Below, piece after piece: positions 43,038 to 50,328 of a stretch of DNA of 64,000 bases. The notes below the pieces were generated by a model that worked only from the letters and a program-made list of their open reading frames with translations, did not search any database and was not told the origin of the DNA. Within the stretch, counting starts at the first letter, position 1. Each line of letters begins with the position of its first letter. A program made the translations under genes and the position numbers. The DNA is from Arthrobacter psychrolactophilus (lineage in GTDB: Bacteria > Actinomycetota > Actinomycetes > Actinomycetales > Micrococcaceae). The stretch is from assembly GCF_003219795.1 (NCBI RefSeq), contig NZ_QJVC01000018.1:1-64000 (forward strand), read 5' to 3'.

Positions 43038-44300
43038 ATGGAAAGGATGACTTCCCCCAAAAACACCCCCAGCCCCGCCGCAGCCGATGCGACAGCCCCG
43101 ACGACGCGACCTTCCCGCCGCCCGGCGCAGGTCATGCCTGCCACCGAGGGCTGGAAGCAGGCGAAGGATCCGGCGGGTCGCCCGCTGCTGCAGTTCAAGT
43201 CCCCGCGCGTCTCGCAGCCGCCAACACACCTGGCCGATATGACGCTGCCCGAGCGTGAGGCGAAGTTCAAGGAGATGGGCCTGCCGGCATTCCGTGCCAA
43301 GCAGCTCTCGGTGCATTACTTCCAGCACTACACCACCGATCCCGAGCTCATGAGCGATCTGCCCAAGGATCGCCGCGCCGAGATCGTGGACACCATGTTC
43401 CCGAAGCTGCTGACCGAGGTCAAGCGCCTCACCACGGACAACGGTGACACCATCAAGTTCCTGTGGCGCCTCTTCGACGGCTCCCTCGTGGAGTCCGTGC
43501 TCATGCGTTACACGGGTCGCGTGACCCTGTGCGTGTCCAGCCAGTGTGGTTGCGGTATGAACTGCCCGTTCTGTGCCACGGGCCAGGCCGGTCTGACCCG
43601 CAATATGTCTACGGCAGAGATTCTGGACCAGATCGTTCAGGCCAACCGGGTCATCGCCGAGGGTGGGCTGGGACACCTGCGCCGCGATGGCGGGCACGAC
43701 GCCGAGCGCGTCACCAACATTGTCTTCATGGGCATGGGTGAGCCGCTGGCCAACTACAAGCGCGTCATGAACGCGGTGCACCGCATGGTCGCCGAGGGTC
43801 CCGAGGGCCTGGGCATGTCAGCCCGCGGCATCACGGTCTCCACCGTGGGCCTGGCTCCGGCCATCAACAAGCTGGCGCAGGAGGGTCTGGGCATCACGTT
43901 CGCACTGTCCCTGCACGCGCCCGACGACGAGCTCCGCGACGAGCTCATCCCCGTCAACGACAAGTGGAAGGTGGACGAGGTCCTCGACGCCGCGTACAAC
44001 TACTACAAGGTCACGGGCCGCCGCGTCTCCATCGAGTACGCGTTGATCAAGGACATGAACGACCACCCCTGGCGTGCCGAACTCCTCGCGAAGAAGCTCA
44101 ATCAGCGCGGCCGCGGCTGGGTTCACGTCAACCCGATCCCGTTGAACCCCACCCCGGGTTCTATCTGGACCTCGTCCGAGCCCGAGGTCATGCAGGAATT
44201 CATCGACACGTTGATCGACAACGGTGTACCCACCACGCTGCGCGACACCCGCGGCAAGGAAATTGACGGCGCCTGCGGTCAGCTCGCAGCGGCCGAGTAA
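43038..44300 (+). CDS. rlmN: Dual-specificity rRNA/tRNA adenine-C2 methyltransferase RlmN
   Basis: A 420-aa radical SAM enzyme that methylates A2503 of 23S rRNA and A37 of some tRNAs. The cluster motif is C172-GMN-C176-PF-C179, preceded by the family CVSSQC segment. Cys413 in GACGQL is the methyl-accepting cysteine. NIVFMGMGEPLANY and ALSLHAPDD are also typical. The first 45 residues are a Pro/Ala-rich extension. GGGAG precedes ATG 43038. A strong terminator follows. Confidence 0.95.
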   Translation: MERMTSPKNTPSPAAADATAPTTRPSRRPAQVMPATEGWKQAKDPAGRPLLQFKSPRVSQPPTHLADMTLPEREAKFKEMGLPAFRAKQLSVHYFQHYTTDPELMSDLPKDRRAEIVDTMFPKLLTEVKRLTTDNGDTIKFLWRLFDGSLVESVLMRYTGRVTLCVSSQCGCGMNCPFCATGQAGLTRNMSTAEILDQIVQANRVIAEGGLGHLRRDGGHDAERVTNIVFMGMGEPLANYKRVMNAVHRMVAEGPEGLGMSARGITVSTVGLAPAINKLAQEGLGITFALSLHAPDDELRDELIPVNDKWKVDEVLDAAYNYYKVTGRRVSIEYALIKDMNDHPWRAELLAKKLNQRGRGWVHVNPIPLNPTPGSIWTSSEPEVMQEFIDTLIDNGVPTTLRDTRGKEIDGACGQLAAAE

Positions 44301-44330
44301 CGTCTCGCCTAACTGAACTGGCAGAAAACT

Positions 44331-44370
44331 AAAGAACGACGCCGGAACGCAAGTTCCGGCGTCGTTCTTT
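44331..44370. terminator. Bidirectional terminator after rlmN
   Basis: Eighteen-nt arms (44331-44348 and 44353-44370) are exact complements around GCAA, flanked by AAA and TTT. It serves rlmN and the convergent small membrane gene. Confidence 0.93.
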
Positions 44371-44389
44371 AAGTTAAGCGGTGGTTGAG

Positions 44390-44641
44390 TTAGGGAATGT
44401 CGTTGAGGGTCTTCTCGACCGCGGCAAGGCGCTTGTCGAGGGATTCCAGCTTACTGAGCAGTTCCGTGCTGACTGCCGTGTTCGCCTTGACCACTTCACG
44501 CAGTTCATCGGCTCCGCCGAGTTCCGTCTGGCGGGTCTTGGCGTTGGCCTGGGCTACGACGATCTGGTAGGTGATGCCGCCGATGATGCCGATGATTGCG
44601 ATCCAGGCCCACCACGGTACAAATTCGATTCCCATAATCAT
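44390..44641 (-). CDS. Small membrane protein with coiled-coil tail
   Basis: An 83-aa protein with one N-terminal transmembrane helix (about 8-28, WWAWIAIIGIIGGITYQIVV) and a charged C-terminal coiled coil (LLSKLESLDKRLAAVEKTLND). Its ATG overlaps the stop of the winged-helix regulator gene (ATGA), so the two are coupled. A membrane anchor or a partner of that regulator is possible, but nothing in the sequence proves it. Confidence 0.75.
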   Translation of the reverse strand: MIMGIEFVPWWAWIAIIGIIGGITYQIVVAQANAKTRQTELGGADELREVVKANTAVSTELLSKLESLDKRLAAVEKTLNDIP

Positions 44642-44967
44642 TTACCGCTTTCTTTTTTTGGTTCGAGGTCGGGCGCTTCGAGCGGTCCGACGGCTGCCGT
44701 GATGGCGGCCGGGTCAATGGTGAATGTGAAGGGAACGACCTCGAAGTACTTCAGGGCCTTACCTTCGGGGGAGAGTTCCAGTCGACCGGAGAGATATCCG
44801 GCCTCCTCGAGCCTCTGGAGGTGCATGTACAGCAGGGGTCGAGACATCCCCAGGCGCCTAGCCAGTTCGCTGACATGGAGCGACTCGGCTGAAAGTGCTG
44901 CGATGATGCGGTACCGCGTGGGATGAGCAATGGCCGTGACCTTTGCGATCTCTTCTTCCAATGACAT
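44638..44967 (-). CDS. ArsR-like winged-helix regulator
   Basis: A 109-aa winged-helix protein, read from ATG 44967, which has AAAGGAGGT 6 nt upstream; the GTG at 44985 lies over that site and is rejected. THPTRYRII-type HPTRYRIIAALS, then VSELARRLGMSRPLLYMHLQRLEEAGYL form the HTH. There is no ArsR metal-binding Cys pair. The C-terminal part (FTFTIDPAAITAAVGPL) may serve dimerisation. It drives a coupled membrane peptide. Confidence 0.85.
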   Translation of the reverse strand: MSLEEEIAKVTAIAHPTRYRIIAALSAESLHVSELARRLGMSRPLLYMHLQRLEEAGYLSGRLELSPEGKALKYFEVVPFTFTIDPAAITAAVGPLEAPDLEPKKESGK

Positions 44968-44991
44968 TTCTGCACCTCCTTTCACCTGTCA

Positions 44992-45015
44992 GTAAATAAT
45001 TACACATGTTTGTGT
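44992..45015. promoter_or_regulatory. Inverted repeats before the winged-helix regulator
   Basis: GTAAATAATTAC (44992-45003) and ACACA-TGTT-TGTGT (45002-45015) are overlapping inverted repeats, 25 bp or more upstream of the regulator start. A plausible autoregulatory operator, from position and symmetry only. Confidence 0.35.
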
Positions 45016-45079
45016 TGGTGCACAAGGGTTAACGTCAACGACTTTTGGCAACACCGACATTGTGACTGTCGACAGGGGC

Positions 45080-45736
45080 CTAGCGCGTCTTCGCGGTGAC
45101 CACATACGCGGTTGTTGACCCGGGCTCGATCTCTGTCCGGCCGGCATCGGCAATGACCGGGCCGGCCGCTTTCCGTGCGCCCTTGCGGAACTCCTTGGCA
45201 GGCAATGCCACAACGCCAACGGGGAACCCGGCTCCGGCCCACGCCGAAACGGTGGCCACTTTGGACTCCAGCACCCAGGCCAGCAGGGCGTGGGCCGCCT
45301 GGGCAGCGGCCTTTCCTGTGGACATTTCCAAGGAGGCGTTCAACACGATGGTCAGCGGCTGCGGCGGTAATGGGGCGCCAACTGGCAGCTGGGTTCCCGA
45401 CACCTGTAGCTTTGCCAGGAGCTTCGGCAGTTCCGCCGCGGGCATGGGTGGCAGTCCCACGGCGCTGGCCTCACCCACCGTGGACACGGCCTGATCGGGG
45501 AACATGGCGCGGACTTTAGCGAACATTTTGGCGTCGGCACGTCGCACAGACTTGGCAAAGGCGCCCTCGGCCCACTGATGCCATTCGGGATTTGCCGGAT
45601 CGTGTAAGAACGCCTGGGCCGAGGCCAGTGCGGCGGCGGCAATGCCGTGCTGCTCACTGGCGGGTTCCTCCCGGTCAACGAGCAAAATAATGGGTTGGAC
45701 GAGTTCCTGTGCGCTGCGTTCGGTGTATTCACTCAC
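45080..45736 (-). CDS. Peptidyl-tRNA hydrolase type 2-like protein
   Basis: A 218-aa protein whose C-terminal half (about 110-215) is Pth2-like: IVLNASLEMSTGKAAAQAAHALLAW carries the Lys and the AHA pattern, and IADAGRTEIEPGSTTAYVV the DAGRT-I-PGS motif. The N-terminal half (QPIILLVDREEP, then SAQAFLHDPANPEWHQWAEGAFAKSVRRA) looks like a diverged copy of the same fold without the catalytic lysine. Such a tandem form would release or sense peptidyl-tRNA. Function inferred from family. Confidence 0.78.
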   Translation of the reverse strand: MSEYTERSAQELVQPIILLVDREEPASEQHGIAAAALASAQAFLHDPANPEWHQWAEGAFAKSVRRADAKMFAKVRAMFPDQAVSTVGEASAVGLPPMPAAELPKLLAKLQVSGTQLPVGAPLPPQPLTIVLNASLEMSTGKAAAQAAHALLAWVLESKVATVSAWAGAGFPVGVVALPAKEFRKGARKAAGPVIADAGRTEIEPGSTTAYVVTAKTR

Positions 45737-45848
45737 TCCCTAAGCGTAGGGCTATCGGCAACGCCATGTGACAAGCTGGAGCTCAGTCCCATTCCTCGCA
45801 TACCGGCTCATCGTGGCAGTTGTGCAACCGTCTTGTTCAGGAGTCTCC

Positions 45849-47057
45849 ATGCGCACACCTCTTAGCGTTGCCGCCCGTGCGAACGTCCAGCCGTTTGCCG
45901 TGATGGATATTCTGCAGCGGGTGGCCGAGCTTCGTGCCGCCGGTCGCGATGTCATCTCACTGTGCGCTGGCGAGCCCAGCGGAGGTGCACCTGGTGCCGT
46001 TTCGGCACGTGCCGCGCAGATCCATGCTTCAGGATTGCCACTGACGTACACACCAACGTTGGGCATCCTGGAACTCCGTCAGGCCATCGCCGGGCACTAC
46101 CAGCGGTGGTACGGCATGGAACTTTCTGCCAACAATGTTGCCGTCACGACAGGCTCATCCGGCGCCTTTATGTTGCTGTTCCTGGCCGCGTTTAACCCGG
46201 GAGATAAGGTGGCGCTTGCCCGTCCCGGCTACCCGGCCTATAAGAACATCCTGAAGGCGCTAGGGATTGAGGTCATTGAGCTCGACGCCGGATCGGAGAG
46301 TCATTTTCAGCCCACCCCAGAACTTTTGGATGCAGCGGTGCAGGAACACGGCCCGCTGGCAGGTTTAGTTCTGGCCTCGCCCGCCAACCCCACGGGCACG
46401 ATGGTCACGCGCGCCGAATTGGAGGCGTTGAGCGCTTGGTGCGGGGATCACGGGGTGCGACTGATCAGCGACGAAATCTATCACGGCATCACGTATCCCG
46501 CACCGGGCGCCGCGGATCCGAAAGGCGTTTGCGCCTGGGAACTGGACCGCTCCGGCGCTGTTATCTCCAGTTTCTCAAAGTACTGGGGAATGACCGGTTG
46601 GCGTTTGGGATGGGCTCTGGTGCCAGACGATTTGATTCAAGCGGTCGACGCGCTGGCCGGAAATGTTGCCCTGTGTCCACCCGCTCCAGCTCAAATGGCG
46701 GCGATCGAGGCGTTTAGTGAGCAGTCCTATGCCGAAGCGGATGCCTTTGTCGCGGAATTCTCGCGCACCCGAGACTACGTCTTGGGGAAGGTTGCCGCAC
46801 TGGGCTGGAGTGATGCGGCACCGGCTGATGGGGCCTTTTATTTTTATGCCACCCTAGGCTCGGCCAAGGGAACGTTCACGAGTTCAGAACAGTATTGCGT
46901 GGCGTTGCTGGAGAGCGAAGGCGTTGCGTTGGTACCCGGCGATGACTTTGACGGGGTCGGGGGCAGTGCCACCGTCCGCTTGAGTTTCGCCGCCGGGTAC
47001 GACGCCGTGTGTGAGGCGCTTGCGCGGATTGAACGTTTTCAGGCCGCAAATGCCTAG
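45849..47057 (+). CDS. Class I/II aminotransferase
   Basis: A 402-aa PLP enzyme of aspartate aminotransferase fold. ISLCAGEPSGGAPGAV (N-terminus), ASPANPTGTMV, and SSFSKYWGMTGWRLGWA with the PLP-binding Lys are clear. AGGAG precedes ATG 45849, so the upstream in-frame codons are excluded. The substrate cannot be read; aspartate- or aromatic-type is possible. Convergent with the thioesterase gene. Confidence 0.9.
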   Translation: MRTPLSVAARANVQPFAVMDILQRVAELRAAGRDVISLCAGEPSGGAPGAVSARAAQIHASGLPLTYTPTLGILELRQAIAGHYQRWYGMELSANNVAVTTGSSGAFMLLFLAAFNPGDKVALARPGYPAYKNILKALGIEVIELDAGSESHFQPTPELLDAAVQEHGPLAGLVLASPANPTGTMVTRAELEALSAWCGDHGVRLISDEIYHGITYPAPGAADPKGVCAWELDRSGAVISSFSKYWGMTGWRLGWALVPDDLIQAVDALAGNVALCPPAPAQMAAIEAFSEQSYAEADAFVAEFSRTRDYVLGKVAALGWSDAAPADGAFYFYATLGSAKGTFTSSEQYCVALLESEGVALVPGDDFDGVGGSATVRLSFAAGYDAVCEALARIERFQAANA

Positions 47058-47068
47058 GAACTGAATGG

Positions 47069-47494
47069 TTAGTTCTGTGCGTTCGCGATCTTGACGGGAA
47101 TCCGGTCCCGGTCATAGGTGATGGAGTCGTAACCATGCGGGGCAGGCTTGCCGTCCTCGCCCAGATTGACGAACACAATCTTTTCGACGGTCAGAATGGA
47201 CTCGCGGGTAAAGATATTGCGGACTTCAGCACGCATGGTCAGCGAGGTGCGACCAAAGGCAGTGGCCGTCAGGCCCATCTCGATGAGGTCGCCCAGGACG
47301 GCAGAAGAAACGAAGTTAATTTCAGACATGTACTTGGTGACGGCTTTGCCGTTTCCCAACTGAACGATGGCGTAAATTGCTGCTTCTTCATCGATCCAAC
47401 GGAGCAGGCTGCCACCAAAAAGCGTGCCGTTAGCGTTGAGGTCTTCGGGGCGAACCCATTTGCGGGTGCGGAAGGTAATGTCACCAGTGTTCAT
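47069..47494 (-). CDS. Acyl-CoA thioesterase, hotdog fold
   Basis: A 141-aa hotdog protein read from ATG 47494, similar in layout to YciA/acyl-CoA thioesterases: RPEDLNANGTLFGGSLLRWIDEEAAI, then VTKYMSEINFVSSAVLGDLIEMG. It hydrolyses fatty acyl-CoA. The usual Asp of family members (GG..DE) is present. No strong ribosome site is seen. Coding can be extended upstream, but those residues are not conserved. Confidence 0.85.
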   Translation of the reverse strand: MNTGDITFRTRKWVRPEDLNANGTLFGGSLLRWIDEEAAIYAIVQLGNGKAVTKYMSEINFVSSAVLGDLIEMGLTATAFGRTSLTMRAEVRNIFTRESILTVEKIVFVNLGEDGKPAPHGYDSITYDRDRIPVKIANAQN

Positions 47495-47622
47495 AGCCGT
47501 AAATGTATCGTGAAAACCGGCCGTGTGGGTCGTTTTTGTTAGCCATAACACACCATGTTTTGTACCACTAACTCCTTGATTTGATGCGTTGGTTCCTCCA
47601 CAAGGTGGGCAGTTCGGCTGCC

Positions 47623-47631
47623 TTATCCACA
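47623..47631 (+). promoter_or_regulatory. Isolated DnaA-box match upstream of the DUF2695-like gene
   Basis: TTATCCACA, exact, about 67-75 bp before the DUF2695-like start. Whether DnaA uses it is unknown. Confidence 0.35.
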
Positions 47632-47697
47632 AAAGATGCAGCGGGCCTTTTGCTGCCGTTTCACAGCAGGCAGGGTGGATTCATGGAAAGGAAAACC

Positions 47698-48162
47698 ATG
47701 GATCATTACAGTGGCGATGAAAGCGCCGGAGCTGGCAATTCTGAAGAACAGGATGAGGCCGTTGACCGAGTGTTCCGAGAACTCGCGGGGCCATTGGTCG
47801 TGCCGTACCGCAATGAGTGTTTAGTGTGTTTCCTCATGCGCGTCATGATGTTTCTAGAGCCACAAGGCTTTGCCATGACGGCTAGGTTTCGGCAATTCAA
47901 CGCGCCTCGAGCAAGCAATCTGGGTGGACGGCTCGCCCAGAAGGGAATCTTCAGCGATGGGCAATTGATTCAAGCCGGAGTCCTCGTCAACGAAACCATT
48001 TGGACTGCGGAGCGCTGCCCAGATTGCGGCATCCCTTATACGTCTCCGGACTGCCTTGAGGTGCGGCGCGGATCGACCCAACCCTGCAAGCTATGGCGCT
48101 GGCGGCGTGATGTGGAGCGTGAGCGGTTTAACGCATGGCCACACCACTTCACTTGGGACTGA
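47698..48162 (+). CDS. DUF2695-like protein with CxxC site
   Basis: A 154-aa cytoplasmic protein, read from ATG 47698 with GGAAAGGA upstream (47683 is an alternative). ECLVCFLMRVM, then ARFRQFNAPRASNLGGRLAQKGIF resembles DUF2695, and CPDCGIPYTSPDC is a possible metal-binding cluster. No function is known for the family. A nested terminator follows. Confidence 0.72.
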   Translation: MDHYSGDESAGAGNSEEQDEAVDRVFRELAGPLVVPYRNECLVCFLMRVMMFLEPQGFAMTARFRQFNAPRASNLGGRLAQKGIFSDGQLIQAGVLVNETIWTAERCPDCGIPYTSPDCLEVRRGSTQPCKLWRWRRDVERERFNAWPHHFTWD

Positions 48163-48219
48163 CGGCACGAAACCGCTGAAGCAGTCGATGTCGCTGTCGT
48201 GGGATCGTCCTAAACACCA
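48163..48219. other. Short spacer before the nested terminator
   Basis: Nothing recognisable beyond the 3' untranslated end of the DUF2695-like gene. Confidence 0.4.
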
Positions 48220-48270
48220 GCGGCACCCAACCGCGCTGTAAAGCGCAGCTAGGTGCCGCCGTCGTTCTTT
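48220..48270 (+). terminator. Nested hairpin terminator after the DUF2695-like gene
   Basis: An outer stem GCGGCACC (48220-48227) / GGTGCCGC (48252-48259) encloses an inner hairpin GCGCT-GTAA-AGCGC (48233-48246), and GTCGTTCTTT follows. Folded as a small three-way shape, it ends in a T tract on the plus strand. Confidence 0.7.
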
Positions 48271-48302
48271 AGCCGCTTAAGAGCAGGTGGCTCAGAGGTG
48301 GA

Positions 48303-49745
48303 TTACTTGTTCAAGTGGTCCACGAGTGACTCTGCGATACCGATGTACTTGCCCGGGGTCAGAGCCAACAAGCGCTCCTGAGCGCCGGCGGACAGGCCAA
48401 GGCCGGAGACGAACTCCTGCATGCGGTCAGCGTCGACGCGATGACCGCGGGTGAGGTCCTTCAACCGCTCGTACGGATCTTCCATGCCCTCAACACCGGC
48501 AATCGCTTCGGCGCGCATGACCATCTGGATGGCTTCGGCGAGCACTTCCCAGTTGTGGTCCAGATCGTCAGCCAAAACGGCTTCTGCGGTGTCCAAACGA
48601 CCCAGGCCACCCAGAACGTTGTTGATGGCCAAGATGGAGTGTCCGAAGGCCACTCCGATGTTGCGCTGGCTGGAGGAGTCGGTGAGGTCGCGCTGCCAGC
48701 GGCTCGTGACCAAGGTGGCGCCCAAGGTGTCCAGAAGGGCGTTGGAGAGCTCCAGGTTGGCCTCGGCGTTTTCGAAACGGATCGGGTTGACCTTATGCGG
48801 CATGGTGGAGGAACCCGTGGCGCCCGGAACTGGGATCTGAGCGAAGTAACCGATGGAGATGTAGCTCCAGACGTCCGTGCACAGGTTGTGCAGGATGCGG
48901 TTGAAGCGGGCCATATCGGCGTAAAGCTCGGCCTGCCAGTCGTGCGATTCAATCTGCGTGGTCAGCGGGTTCCAGGTCAGGCCCAATGCTTCGACGAAGC
49001 TCTTGGCAACATCCTGCCAGTCGGCTTCGGGAACGGAGGCGTAGTGTGCCGCGTAGGTTCCGGTGGCGCCGTTGATCTTGCCCAAAAATTCGGTCTTGGC
49101 AACACGATCCAGCTGACGGCCCAGGCGGTGCGCCGTGACAGCCAATTCCTTACCCAAGGTGGTGGGTGTGGCCGGCTGGCCGTGCGTGCGAGAGAGCATA
49201 GGGACGGCGCGGTTTTCCTCGGCCATGGCGGCGATCTTGGCGACGAGTTCGCGAGCTGCGGGAAGCCAGACGTCCTCGACGGCGCCCTTGACGCCCACGG
49301 CGTATGACAGGTTGTTGATGTCTTCGCTGGTGCAACCAAAGTGAACCAGCGGCTTCAGGCGCTCGAGGCCCAAGGCTCCGAGACGGTTACCGATGAAGTA
49401 CTCCACGGCCTTGACGTCGTGAACGGTGACCTTTTCAATAGCGGCGAGTTCCGCAACGGAGGCTGCGTCGAATTCGGTGACGATGGATCGCAGGCCGGCC
49501 TGCTGTTCAGCCGTCAGGGGCTCGGTTCCCGGAAGAACATTGTTGCTCGTGAGGTGGATGAACCATTCAACCTCAACACCAACGCGGTCGCGGTTCAAAG
49601 CCGCTTCAGACAGGTAGTCCACCAGCGGGGCAACGGCGCCGGAGTAACGGCCGTCGAGAGGGCCCAGCGCAATGCGCTCGGAGGAAGCGGCCAAGGACAA
49701 GCGGCCGGAAGGGATGCGGGCTGTGGCATTTGCTGAATCAGACAT
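48303..49745 (-). CDS. purB: Adenylosuccinate lyase
   Basis: A 480-aa fumarase/aspartase-superfamily enzyme that acts twice in purine synthesis (SAICAR to AICAR, and adenylosuccinate to AMP). LGPLDGRYSG near the start, HFGCTSEDINNLSYAV, the signature GSSTMPHKVNPIRFENAEA and the DLTDSSSQRNI segment are clear. ATG start, divergent from the WXG100-like gene. No other purine gene is near. Confidence 0.95.
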   Translation of the reverse strand: MSDSANATARIPSGRLSLAASSERIALGPLDGRYSGAVAPLVDYLSEAALNRDRVGVEVEWFIHLTSNNVLPGTEPLTAEQQAGLRSIVTEFDAASVAELAAIEKVTVHDVKAVEYFIGNRLGALGLERLKPLVHFGCTSEDINNLSYAVGVKGAVEDVWLPAARELVAKIAAMAEENRAVPMLSRTHGQPATPTTLGKELAVTAHRLGRQLDRVAKTEFLGKINGATGTYAAHYASVPEADWQDVAKSFVEALGLTWNPLTTQIESHDWQAELYADMARFNRILHNLCTDVWSYISIGYFAQIPVPGATGSSTMPHKVNPIRFENAEANLELSNALLDTLGATLVTSRWQRDLTDSSSQRNIGVAFGHSILAINNVLGGLGRLDTAEAVLADDLDHNWEVLAEAIQMVMRAEAIAGVEGMEDPYERLKDLTRGHRVDADRMQEFVSGLGLSAGAQERLLALTPGKYIGIAESLVDHLNK

Positions 49746-49885
49746 GCCTCAATTCTTCCATGAACCGCCCATTCCTCCACAGTGACGTCCAACATGCCAC
49801 CATTCCACAATCGCAAAGTGGGCTCTGGTGCCGAGATGGATGCCTTTCTAGGCTGACGCTTAGGGGAGCTGGAGAGGAGCATGTA

Positions 49886-50278
49886 ATGGCATTTGCAGGG
49901 GGTGCGCTGCCGGGACCGCTAGGCCTTTCTGCGACGGGTCCGTCACCGGATGCCGTGACGCTGTCGGCGCAACGACTGGCGTGTGTGGCCCAAGATATTG
50001 CAGTCCTGCGGTTCCGCCTGTCGCAGCTAAACAATGTGGACTGGAACTCGACGGCGGCCACTGCCTTCCGTCATTCTCTGGCCGATGCTGACGCCCGATT
50101 TGTCACGGTTGACCAGCAGATTGGGACAGCAGTTGAACTACTGGGCAACTACGCCGCGTATTTACGAGCCGTGGCCGATGCCGTGACGTGCGGGGTTCCG
50201 CGATGGGAAGACTACCCGGGGATCGGGCCCAGCTGGGGCGGCAATATGGGCATGATTCGGGTGTGGGATCGCTTGTAG
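49886..50278 (+). CDS. WXG100-like small secreted-type protein
   Basis: A 130-aa helical protein of WXG100/ESX-substrate type. VDWNSTAATAFRHSLADADAR has the W-x-S variant at 53-55 in a helix-turn-helix body (about 22-100), and the chain ends in a non-conserved 30-residue tail. ATG 49886 has GAGAGGAG upstream. It precedes a hydrolase-like gene by 50 nt on the same strand, the usual paired arrangement. No ESX (Ecc) machinery gene is in the window. Confidence 0.8.
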   Translation: MAFAGGALPGPLGLSATGPSPDAVTLSAQRLACVAQDIAVLRFRLSQLNNVDWNSTAATAFRHSLADADARFVTVDQQIGTAVELLGNYAAYLRAVADAVTCGVPRWEDYPGIGPSWGGNMGMIRVWDRL

Positions 50279-50328
50279 CTCTTTGGCTGAGTGGGCTCCG
50301 TGAGTAGTAGGGAAAGGGGCGATGCCTG

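Noticed and set aside
44361-48270. Shared GTCGTTCTTT sequence in the terminators at 44361 and 48261
   Set aside because: A short T-rich terminator end can recur by chance and the stems differ.
48441-49307. A 288-codon open frame opposite purB
   Set aside because: Antisense shadow of a well conserved gene; the composition is atypical of proteins.
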